Below are positions 8,039 through 14,991 of a stretch of 37,407 nucleotides of DNA, in pieces; position 1 is the first letter of the stretch; the number at the start of each line of letters is the position of its first letter. The notes beneath the pieces are model-generated. The model saw only the letters and a program-made list of their open reading frames with translations. It was not told the DNA's origin and did no database searches. The stretch comes from a bacterium (lineage in GTDB: Bacteria; Bacteroidota; Bacteroidia; Flavobacteriales_D; Crocinitomicaceae). The position numbers and the translations under genes are program-made. Where the stretch lies: positions 1 through 37,407 of the forward strand of contig JANSYQ010000032.1 of NCBI GenBank assembly GCA_024742305.1. The letters run 5' to 3'.

Positions 8039-9448
8039 ATGAAAGCGCAAAAATATACGCGTTCGGTAGCGATTAACATGGTGATTGCCAATATGATCGG
8101 TACGGGAATCTTCACATCGCTTGGGTTTCAAGTCGATCCCATGTTCGGAATACCCGATGGTTTTGCCATCATTGTAATTTGGGTCCTGGGTGGAATTATT
8201 GCGCTCTGTGGTGCTACTGTCTATGGAGAAATTGCTACAACGATTAATAAATCGGGAGGGGAGTATGCGTTCCTAACCGATTTGTATCATCCATTACTCG
8301 GATTCATTAGTGGATGGGTTTCCATACTCGTTGGCTTTTCGGCCGCCATCGCAATGTTGGCACTAGCTGTTGGGAAGTACTTTCTTCCTTTGGTGGGAGC
8401 TGAATCTGAAGCTCAGTTCATGGGACTGGAATTAAGTAATTTGATTGCTTTCATAGTCATCCTTTTGGTATTGCTCATTCAGCTGCAAGGGGTGAATGTT
8501 GGAGGGCGCTTTCAAAACTATATGACGGCCATCAAACTCGGGTTGATTCTGTTCTTCTTGATGATGCCGTTTATCTTCTCAGGAAACTATGAGCCATCAA
8601 GCAATCATTTTGGACCCGATGATAATTCATGGGATACCATTTTAAGTCTGCCATTTGCTGGTTCATTGGTATTCGTATTGTTTGCATACAGCGGTTGGAA
8701 TGCCAGCACATACATTGTTGGGTCATTGGAAAATCCTAAGAAGAATTTGCCTTATTCGTTGATTGTCGGAACGCTCCTTGTTACGGTATTGTACGTATTA
8801 CTGAACTTGGTCTTTCTGTACGTTTCCGATTTTGATGAACTAGCCGGACAATTGGAAATTGGAAATATTGTGGCGTACAAAGTTATGGGAGATCAGTGGG
8901 GATTGGTTTTCACAAGTGTATTTTCTTTGGCGCTAATCTCTGGGGTGAATGCAATGTTTATCGCTGCACCACGTGTTGTCCAAGAGATCGGGAAGGATTA
9001 CAAATTGTTCGAGCAACTGGGGAAAGAATCCAAAAATGGTGCTCCCAAATTGGCTTTGGTCGTAATTTTCGCCATTGCATCCTTAATGGTGTTCACAGTT
9101 CCATTTAACGAATTGCTTGAATTCACCGGAGTAACACTTGGATTATTTGCCTTGCTCACAGTTTTAGGCGTTTTTATTCTTAGAGCCAAAAAGAGAAGTA
9201 CTGCGAATACCGTTTTCTCGTTCGCATATCCACTAACCCCTATTATTTTTGCTGGCTTCTCGCTGTGGATGATTTACTTTTTCGCAAGCATGAAACCAAC
9301 GGTGCTTTTATGGTTGCTTATTTTGATTCTACCGGCGATTGTACTTTATTATGTCTCGGGAAGAAAAGAAAACGAATCCAACACTGATGAGGATCCAATA
9401 AATGATACAGGCAAGTCAAGTGATAACAATGATGAAGTGGGGGCTTAG
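8039..9448 (+). CDS. APC-superfamily amino-acid permease
   Basis: A 469-residue inner-membrane transporter with about 12 membrane helices. The first helix contains the APC substrate-site signature NMIGTGIFTSLGF (about residues 18-30), with the matching helix-6 unwound region FAYSGWNASTYIVGSLENPKKNLPYSL (about 217-243). These fix the family as a LAT/amino-acid transporter-like APC protein; the specific amino acid cannot be read. The tail after the last helix is short, acidic and hydrophilic. The following serine-hydrolase gene overlaps its 3' end by 17 bases, so translation is probably coupled, which hints at uptake of amino acids or peptide products. Confidence 0.88.
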   Translation: MKAQKYTRSVAINMVIANMIGTGIFTSLGFQVDPMFGIPDGFAIIVIWVLGGIIALCGATVYGEIATTINKSGGEYAFLTDLYHPLLGFISGWVSILVGFSAAIAMLALAVGKYFLPLVGAESEAQFMGLELSNLIAFIVILLVLLIQLQGVNVGGRFQNYMTAIKLGLILFFLMMPFIFSGNYEPSSNHFGPDDNSWDTILSLPFAGSLVFVLFAYSGWNASTYIVGSLENPKKNLPYSLIVGTLLVTVLYVLLNLVFLYVSDFDELAGQLEIGNIVAYKVMGDQWGLVFTSVFSLALISGVNAMFIAAPRVVQEIGKDYKLFEQLGKESKNGAPKLALVVIFAIASLMVFTVPFNELLEFTGVTLGLFALLTVLGVFILRAKKRSTANTVFSFAYPLTPIIFAGFSLWMIYFFASMKPTVLLWLLILILPAIVLYYVSGRKENESNTDEDPINDTGKSSDNNDEVGA

Positions 9449-10598
9449 TTTACTCTTGGGTTTGTTGGTTTCTTGCTCTCATTCGCAATCGGAGGGGAGT
9501 TCTGAAACTCACGGAAACGAAGAAGTATCCGTATTGGATTCATTAGGCTTGGACATGAATGTAGCTCGGAATGAAGAATATCGATTTCAATTCTTAGCAA
9601 CTTCCATCAAGGAGGGTAAGGTCAACAAATCGGTTTCTTATGGAACGGGAAAGTATTATTATCCTGCTAGCCTCGTAAAGTTGCCGGCGTCCTTGGTGCT
9701 TTTGGAAATCTTGAATGAAAAAGACATTTCCTTGGATGCCATTCCTGTTTTTGATACCGTTCAAGCGTGCGGTTCCGTCTCATTTGTGGAAATCAGTCAA
9801 CAAAGAAACATTTCCTTCCGAAAGATGCTGAAGGAATTGTTGGTAGCAAGTGACAATCATTTTTACAATGCTATTTATCATTTTATCACTCCGCAGGAAC
9901 TGAACAAGCGTTTGGCAGCTAAAGGTTTTAAGGGCGTGAAGATTTACCGTGCCTTTACCGGCTGTGATTTAACGGATCACTTGCGAACCTATCCATGCAA
10001 AGTATATGATGATACTGACCTTTCAACTGTTCTATATGAACAAGCCCCGACAGTGATGGATAGTAGCATTTTGGAAGAGGTGTATGAGTTTACTGAAGAA
10101 CGATTGTTCGGTAGCAAGCACGAAAATGCGGATGGCGATATTGTCGATGGTCCTTACGATCTTAATTTTCATATCGAAATTCCCCTAGAGCAGGTACACG
10201 CCATGATGTTATCACTCTATTTTCCAAGAATGCAAGGAAATCTAAAAGATTGGAATATCCGCAGTAAAGACCTTCTTTTCCTACAGGACCTTCTTGGAAT
10301 GTACCCGTCGGAGATTCGGACAAAACACAATCTTGAAGATTTTGAATATAAATACGTTCGAAATATAGAGGGGCACGCTGAAGGAAGAACCTTCAATAAG
10401 TTGGGACTTTCGTATGGTTTTGCCTCTGAGACGGTTTACGTTCCGATGGAAGGCTTCGCAAATGGTATTCTTCTCAGCTATAGTGTTTATGTTAATTCAA
10501 ATGATATTGTCAACGACGGAGAATACGACTACGAAACGGTCGCGCGTCCATTCGCAGAAGCATTGTTCAAAAGAGTTCTCGAATGGCACAAAAATTAA
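9432..10598 (+). CDS. Class A beta-lactamase-related serine hydrolase, lipoprotein
   Basis: Start chosen at the second ATG of the ATGATG pair at 9429-9434 because it gives a compact lipoprotein signal (MKWGLSLLLGLLVSCSHS, Cys15); the frame also opens at 9402. The 388-residue product has the penicillin-recognising fold motifs: SLVK (Ser80, Lys83), SDN (140-142), and NKLG in place of KTG near residue 322 within TFNKLGLSYGFASETVYV. This combination fits the Bacteroidetes class A beta-lactamase-related serine hydrolases, which are often longer than true beta-lactamases (about 290). A peptidoglycan or peptide hydrolase role is as likely as antibiotic hydrolysis. It overlaps the permease gene and is 42 bases from the papain-like gene. 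Confidence 0.75.
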   Translation: MKWGLSLLLGLLVSCSHSQSEGSSETHGNEEVSVLDSLGLDMNVARNEEYRFQFLATSIKEGKVNKSVSYGTGKYYYPASLVKLPASLVLLEILNEKDISLDAIPVFDTVQACGSVSFVEISQQRNISFRKMLKELLVASDNHFYNAIYHFITPQELNKRLAAKGFKGVKIYRAFTGCDLTDHLRTYPCKVYDDTDLSTVLYEQAPTVMDSSILEEVYEFTEERLFGSKHENADGDIVDGPYDLNFHIEIPLEQVHAMMLSLYFPRMQGNLKDWNIRSKDLLFLQDLLGMYPSEIRTKHNLEDFEYKYVRNIEGHAEGRTFNKLGLSYGFASETVYVPMEGFANGILLSYSVYVNSNDIVNDGEYDYETVARPFAEALFKRVLEWHKN

Positions 10599-10640
10599 CC
10601 AGCTGGCATGAATATTGAACGCATTATTCAAAGTTTTTTT

Positions 10641-11750
10641 ATGAATCGATTCACATTTCTCCTTTTGACATTTTCATTCCTGTGCTTCCAATCATTCGGG
10701 CAACTGTCCGGTACGGAAGTGCCACAGCGAAAATCAGGTTTGTCCTTGGAATTAACGAACAACCAAGAAATTGAATTATTCGAACCTTGGGAAGGCATTG
10801 AGATTGATATTCCGAGCGCCATTTCTTTGGAAGCATTTGTACCCAAAGTACGTTCGCAAGAGGAGAATGAAAATGTCGGTGGATGGGCAGTCGGATATTA
10901 TTTAGCTTCAACGGAGTGGGCCATGATTTCCAATCAATCCAACAAAGCAATGATTACCGCGTTTGCCTACGATCCAATTTGGATGAACAGCGTTGGTGGT
11001 AGCGGTGACGGCTGTGGTGGAGAGGTATACCTTAGCGACCTCATGCTCAGCCTAAGTAAAAATGGAATCAAACGATTGAACATTGATCAAAGTGGATGTG
11101 AGGTTACTACAGACTTTGACAAAGATTGGAACTTGCTCGATTTTCAGGAGCCTTTAAGGCTGACAGATTCCAATCGAGCTGATTCATTAAACATCACAAG
11201 TGTTAAGTACGCTTTGGGAGGTTATCACGCCGTAGTATTTTCAATGCACATTCCGGAATCGTTTCAATATGTGGCAAGCGATGGCTTATTTCGTCCAAGT
11301 GAAGACGAGCGCAATCGAACTACTGTGACAACTCCGCATGCTTTAACGATTGTGGGGTTTGATGATGACCTCTATGGAGGCGCATTTCGTGTGGTTAACT
11401 CTTGGGGGACAGATTGGGGAGATGATGGATACTGCTGGATCCGCTACGAAGATTTCAATGCATTTCAAGAGGCAGCGTACATGATGTATACGGAGTTAAA
11501 AGTCCCGGATTTGGTAGCTTATGGTGCCGAGGCAGATGGTTTCGGTCGTAAGCGCATAAAGAAAAATGGATTCTTCGAAGGGTTTCTCGACGCAAAAGGG
11601 CGACCGGAGAAAGGAATTTACATGAACGAAGCTTTGAAAAAAGGTCGAGGAGGAAGCCGCTACATGAAGCGCCTCGTGAAAAAACATGGCGGATTTTTAA
11701 TCTATTCCGAAGATAACTTCAAGATTCCCATAGCAGCGGTTGTTTATTAG
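10641..11750 (+). CDS. Papain-fold (C1A-like) secreted protein lacking the catalytic cysteine
   Basis: The 369-residue form begins at 10641 with a signal peptide (MNRFTFLLLTFSFLCFQSFG); an in-frame ATG at 10608 would add 11 residues. The C1 peptidase layout is clear: SLEAFVPKVRSQ aligns with the usual PVRNQG region, HALTIVGFDD carries the histidine (His243) and VVNSWGTDWGDDGYCWIRY the asparagine (Asn263). Where active bacterial relatives read Q-G-x-x-G-(S/T)-C-V-G-W-A, this protein reads QEENENVGGWA, so the catalytic Cys is Val79 (codon GTC at 10875-10877). The glycines before it are lost too. The frame is otherwise intact, so it is a pseudo-enzyme rather than a pseudogene. About 75 C-terminal residues rich in Lys/Gly/Arg follow the fold. 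Probably last in the permease operon. Confidence 0.8.
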   Translation: MNRFTFLLLTFSFLCFQSFGQLSGTEVPQRKSGLSLELTNNQEIELFEPWEGIEIDIPSAISLEAFVPKVRSQEENENVGGWAVGYYLASTEWAMISNQSNKAMITAFAYDPIWMNSVGGSGDGCGGEVYLSDLMLSLSKNGIKRLNIDQSGCEVTTDFDKDWNLLDFQEPLRLTDSNRADSLNITSVKYALGGYHAVVFSMHIPESFQYVASDGLFRPSEDERNRTTVTTPHALTIVGFDDDLYGGAFRVVNSWGTDWGDDGYCWIRYEDFNAFQEAAYMMYTELKVPDLVAYGAEADGFGRKRIKKNGFFEGFLDAKGRPEKGIYMNEALKKGRGGSRYMKRLVKKHGGFLIYSEDNFKIPIAAVVY

Positions 11751-11810
11751 GTGAAAAGTGAAAAAGTGAACTGTTCTTATCACTTTTCGCCTCTTACATC
11801 TCACTTTTCA
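11749..11810. repeat. Inverted repeat built on GTGAAAAGTG / CACTTTTC
   Basis: AGGTGAAAAGTG (11749-11760) pairs with CACTTTTCGCCT (11781-11792) with one mismatch. A third arm TCACTTTTCA lies at 11801-11810 and another AAGTGA unit at 11764-11769. It sits directly after the papain-like gene and could form a transcript-end hairpin, but no T-run follows. Related purine-rich sequence occurs at 34547-34575. Confidence 0.5.
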
Positions 11811-11921
11811 GCTCTTACTTTTTACCAATTTTATATGCAGGCATAATAATTGCACTAGTTTTTCGTAATAATAGTGAGTGCTTTAGCATTCAAACCAGCA
11901 AGAAACTTAAAACCAGAAGCA

Positions 11922-12896
11922 ATGAAAAATCTCCTCTCCATTCTCGTGGTAGGTTTATTCAGCCTATCCGTTCATGCCTTCGAGTTGCCTTACAAACAAC
12001 TGAAGAAATCCTATGAAACCGATTACGAGAAAACATTGGACCGGGCCGAACTGTGGATGAAAATTCTTCCCAACAATCCTGCTCCTTATTATTACGCCTC
12101 GCTCGTGCATTTTGAACAAGCGCAAACCGGAACAACGGCTCGAAAACGGTATTTAGGTTTGGTGAAATCATTACGCTATGCACGCGAACTAGAGAAAAGG
12201 AAAGATCAGTCTTTCTTAGAGCGTGTGGCTTGGGATACATTAACTCCTCATCTTAAGGAATTTTCAGCGTCTGTTCGAGAAGACTTGGATGCGGAAGAGC
12301 TGTACAAATTGTCGGCAATCATTGAAAAGAAAGCGCGTCGCTTTGATTGGATGAAAGATTCTAAGTCAATGGATGTAGCCGAAAATGATTCGCATGAAGA
12401 AGAAACTGTACCCGCATCGATGATGAAAAATGGTCAGTATTTCGGAATGCCATCAGGAATGGAGATAATCTCCTCCTACAATCTACAAAGCGAACGTGAG
12501 GTCTTAGAGTACATCAACAAAGAACGACTCAAGCAAGGTATGTCCATTTTAGAGTGGGACGAAGATTTGGCCAAGGCAGCGCGCTATCATGCTTTTGATA
12601 TGGGCTCACAAAACTATTTCGATCATGATAGTCACGATCGAACGCGTTCCAACAAACTGACAAAAGTGGGCGGTACTTTCGAACGAATCCGGAAGTTCTA
12701 TTCGGCGTCATTCGTAAATTCCGAAAATATTGCCGCAGGTAATCAGGGCGCGCATGATACTTACATGCAATGGTACCACAGCAAAGGGCACTATGAAAAT
12801 ATGTTCAACAAGAGCAGTCGAAAGATTGGCATAGGTGTTGTTTATGTACCAGGGAGTTCCTATGGCTACTATTGGGTTATGAATACAGCTCACTAA
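11922..12896 (+). CDS. Secreted CAP-domain (SCP/PR-1-like) protein
   Basis: Start placed at 11922, where MKNLLSILVVGLFSLSVHA forms a normal signal peptide (324 residues); the frame extends upstream to 11874 without a plausible signal. Residues about 20-150 are helical and unassigned, with TPR-like spacing (AELWMKILPNNPAPYYYASL). The C-terminal 120 residues form a CAP domain: YINKERLKQGMSILEWDEDLAKAARYHAFDM, the YFDHDSHD motif, SENIAAG, MQWYHSKGHYENMF and KIGIGVVYV. The histidines and glutamate of the CAP cavity (HAFDM, SENI, GHYENM) are present. CAP proteins in bacteria are mostly of unknown role, several bind lipid or act at the envelope. Apparently a single-gene unit. Confidence 0.85.
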   Translation: MKNLLSILVVGLFSLSVHAFELPYKQLKKSYETDYEKTLDRAELWMKILPNNPAPYYYASLVHFEQAQTGTTARKRYLGLVKSLRYARELEKRKDQSFLERVAWDTLTPHLKEFSASVREDLDAEELYKLSAIIEKKARRFDWMKDSKSMDVAENDSHEEETVPASMMKNGQYFGMPSGMEIISSYNLQSEREVLEYINKERLKQGMSILEWDEDLAKAARYHAFDMGSQNYFDHDSHDRTRSNKLTKVGGTFERIRKFYSASFVNSENIAAGNQGAHDTYMQWYHSKGHYENMFNKSSRKIGIGVVYVPGSSYGYYWVMNTAH

Positions 12897-12907
12897 AATG
12901 ACAAGTT

Positions 12908-13000
12908 ATGGTTTCATTTTTTGAACTTCTTGTAATTGGATTCATAGTCAAAGCCATTCTTATGCTCAATTTTTGGGATAACTTTTTTGACAGCAAGTAA
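12908..13000 (+). CDS. Possible 30-residue hydrophobic small protein
   Basis: An ATG-initiated frame of 30 codons encodes a mostly hydrophobic peptide (FFELLVIGFIVKAILMLNFW) ending in DNFFDSK, compatible with a single membrane helix. It begins 11 bases after the stop of the CAP gene and could be co-transcribed with it. There is no recognisable family and length alone does not exclude chance, so this is a weak call. Confidence 0.2.
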   Translation: MVSFFELLVIGFIVKAILMLNFWDNFFDSK

Positions 13001-13128
13001 TTGCACTAAAAGAAAACAGTCAATTTGGCGGAAGAATGCAAGTGAATTCATATCTCTATCTGACCATACTGTGTCAGCATGCAGTTATGACTTCCTATTT
13101 AAGGTAAGATGCGCACTATTCTTGGGCG

Positions 13129-13162
13129 ACCGCAAAGGCGCAAAGAACGCGCGGTTTTATTT
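13129..13162 (+). terminator. GC-rich hairpin with T-rich tail, possible terminator
   Basis: ACCGC (13129-13133) pairs with GCGGT (13151-13155), with an inner GCG/CGC pair of arms (13138-13140 and 13148-13150), followed by TTTATTTT. It could end transcripts from the CAP gene 230 bases upstream. The contained string CGCAAAGGCGCAAAG resembles a repeat I believe is widespread between genes in Bacteroidetes genomes, which I could not verify here. Confidence 0.35.
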
Positions 13163-13405
13163 TGTGACAATATTGGTGAGCGCTAGATTATGACGCAGTC
13201 ACATTACTGTGTGACCATAAAACTACAATTGGCGTTCCTAGCGTCTTTTCGGTTAAGTGTAGATTTTAAAGTAATATGGTTTCGAATTTGGAGTGCTATA
13301 CTGCCTCATGCGATTCTCTCAACGCCTTATACCCTCCAATTACCTCCCATCAATTTATATCCGTTCTACCATAATTTCCATCTATTTTTGCTTTTTTTCG
13401 AATTC

Positions 13406-13437
13406 GAGTAGGGGGGAACTCCCATTTCAATGTCTTA
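13406..13437 (+). promoter_or_regulatory. Predicted ECF-type promoter of the sigma-factor operon (copy 1)
   Basis: GAGTAGGGGGG (13406-13416), then CATTTCAA (13423-13430) and GTCTTA (13432-13437). The same three blocks occur before the DUF2807 gene at 16983-17014 with the same 26-nt distance from GAGTA to GTCTTA. The G-run and GTCTTA, about 15 bases apart, look like the -35 and -10 elements of an ECF sigma promoter. The start codon is 49 bases downstream. Confidence 0.65.
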
Positions 13438-13486
13438 GTACAAAACAGAGATTATTGGAACACGATTACTAGAAGCGTAAAAGTTC

Positions 13487-14020
13487 ATGACGATCACAGA
13501 CTACGAAAGTACTTTCCGCGAGCATTACGAGCCGCTCACGCGCTATGCACACTCCATTCTAAAGAATCAGGAGGAGGCAGAAGATGCTGTGCAACGACTC
13601 TTTGTGAAGTTTTGGGAAAAGCGATTCGAATTACAGGTAGAAAATGTACGCGCCTATTTATACCGGGCAACCTACAACACCTGTCTTAATCAAGTGAAGT
13701 CGAACAAAAATACGCTTCGGCACGTTCCTGATTCAGAGGTGCAAATTCACGCCTCCGATGACGCTAGCGAGGGTATCATGGGTGAGGAACTACAGATGCA
13801 GATCCAAGAAGCCATGGAAGTACTTCCCGAAAAGTGCCGTCAAGTATTTGAGTTGAGTCGGTTCGAAGAGAAATCCTACAAGGAGATTTCAGAAGAACTC
13901 AATATCTCTGTAAAAACGGTAGAAAATCATATTGCGAAGGCGCTGCGAATTATGCGTGCTGAGCTGTCTGAGTATTTACCGTTGCTATTAATAACGATTT
14001 TAGTTTCGAAAGGATGGTAG
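13487..14020 (+). CDS. ECF RNA polymerase sigma factor (FecI/Bacteroidetes type)
   Basis: A 177-residue sigma-70 family protein with only regions 2 and 4. Region 2 spans about residues 10-75 (FREHYEPLTRYAHSILKNQEEAEDAVQRLFVKFWEKR) and region 4 about 108-160 (LPEKCRQVFELSRFEEKSYKEISEELNISVKTVENHIAKALRIMR, with the helix-turn-helix in the second half). The size and the VENVRAYLYRATYNTCLN linker match the expanded ECF group of Bacteroidetes. It overlaps the anti-sigma gene by 7 bases, the usual arrangement for a sigma held by its partner. The shared upstream element suggests that it activates its own operon and the DUF2807 gene. Confidence 0.95.
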   Translation: MTITDYESTFREHYEPLTRYAHSILKNQEEAEDAVQRLFVKFWEKRFELQVENVRAYLYRATYNTCLNQVKSNKNTLRHVPDSEVQIHASDDASEGIMGEELQMQIQEAMEVLPEKCRQVFELSRFEEKSYKEISEELNISVKTVENHIAKALRIMRAELSEYLPLLLITILVSKGW

Positions 14021-14991
14021 AAAAACAGGATTTTGAGGCATTGATCGTACGGTATTTAGAAGGCATTGCAACGCCTGAAGAAGCGATGGAGTTGGAGGAT
14101 TGGAAAAAAATATCCTCAGAAAATCAACAACTGTACAATCATTACGAGGAACTTTTCTCACAAAATAGACTCCAACAAGTGGACACCGATCGTGCTTGGA
14201 TGAAAGTCAGTGGTGAGATTTCTCAAAAAACGAGGATAGTTTCATTAAAAGATTGGAGACACTGGGCAATGGCAGCCGCTGCAATTCTCGTAATCGCGCT
14301 AATTATTCCAACTTTAATGGACGATGGTGGAACAACTAAAATGGACGAACAACCCATAGCGGAAAAGGAAGAGGAGTCGAATATTCTTTATGCAAAGAAC
14401 GGTGTAAAATCATTCAATCTAGAGGACAATTCAACGGTGGAACTGGCAGAGGGAAGTTCGTTGGAGCTTTCAAAAGATTTTAAAAGTGGCGATCGCCGTT
14501 CTAAATTAAAAGGAAGCGGACGTTTTACAGTAGTTCACGATGAGGCGCATCCGTTTGTTATTGATGTTGAAGGCTTGGAAGTGTATGATATTGGTACCGT
14601 TTTCGACATCACGACAACTAAAGACACGGTCAAAGTGGTAGTGATGGAAGGCGCAGTGGAGCTTCGAAAAAATGGACAGGTCCTGGCGATGGAAGAAGGG
14701 GATAGCGCATTTTACCTCATCAGTCAGCAGCTCATTCTTGAATACCCAGACAAAGAGGTGTTGGACGGAATTATCTACAAATTCACAGATGTTCCGTTGC
14801 AAGAAATTGTGAGAAACCTCTCAGCACACTTTAAACGAAATATTGTCATCATGGACGAAGGCTTGAAAAAGAAAACCTTCACGGTAGAGTTCAAAGGACA
14901 AGATTTACCCGAAGCGATCAAATTGCTGGAATTGAGTGATTTACGATTCGTAATTAAGAACGATAAAATTGAGATCTATGACGCTTCGTAA
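14014..14991 (+). CDS. FecR-family anti-sigma factor with DUF4974 C-terminus
   Basis: A 325-residue single-pass inner-membrane protein. Residues 1-80 are the cytoplasmic sigma-binding part (IVRYLEGIATPEEAMELEDW, typical of this family). A membrane helix lies at about 85-101, the periplasmic FecR domain at about 125-220 (FNLEDNSTVELAEGSSLELS, GSGRFTVVHDEAHPFVI, YDIGTVFDI) and a DUF4974 domain at about 255-322 (FTDVPLQEIVRNLSAHFKRNI). DUF4974 is STN-like, so it may pair with the STN domain of the next gene product. Genes on both sides overlap it (7 bases upstream, 14 downstream), indicating a three-gene operon. In FecIRA systems this protein relays an outer-membrane signal to the sigma factor. 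Confidence 0.93.
   Translation: MVEKQDFEALIVRYLEGIATPEEAMELEDWKKISSENQQLYNHYEELFSQNRLQQVDTDRAWMKVSGEISQKTRIVSLKDWRHWAMAAAAILVIALIIPTLMDDGGTTKMDEQPIAEKEEESNILYAKNGVKSFNLEDNSTVELAEGSSLELSKDFKSGDRRSKLKGSGRFTVVHDEAHPFVIDVEGLEVYDIGTVFDITTTKDTVKVVVMEGAVELRKNGQVLAMEEGDSAFYLISQQLILEYPDKEVLDGIIYKFTDVPLQEIVRNLSAHFKRNIVIMDEGLKKKTFTVEFKGQDLPEAIKLLELSDLRFVIKNDKIEIYDAS

Larger units (their letters stand above)
12897..13405. other. Long spacer before the sigma-factor gene
   Basis: About 500 bases with no convincing gene. It contains a possible 30-codon ORF (12908-13000), a GC-rich hairpin with cgcaaaggcgcaaag-like sequence (13129-13160) and a small inverted repeat GTCACA/TGTGAC (13198-13215). The last part (about 13216-13405) is T-rich. 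Two longer open frames here use TTG or lack recognisable content and are treated as spurious. Confidence 0.6.

Noticed and set aside
9432-10598. Antibiotic-resistance beta-lactamase
   Set aside because: It has SxxK and SDN but NKLG in place of KTG, is longer than typical enzymes, is a lipoprotein and sits with a permease and a papain-like protein, so a resistance role is not supported.
12987-13411. Two open frames (12987-13193 and 13190-13411, plus strand) in the spacer before the sigma gene
   Set aside because: The first opens with TTG at the 3' end of a short peptide frame, both lack recognisable domains or signal, and both cross the hairpin and T-rich parts, so they look like chance frames.
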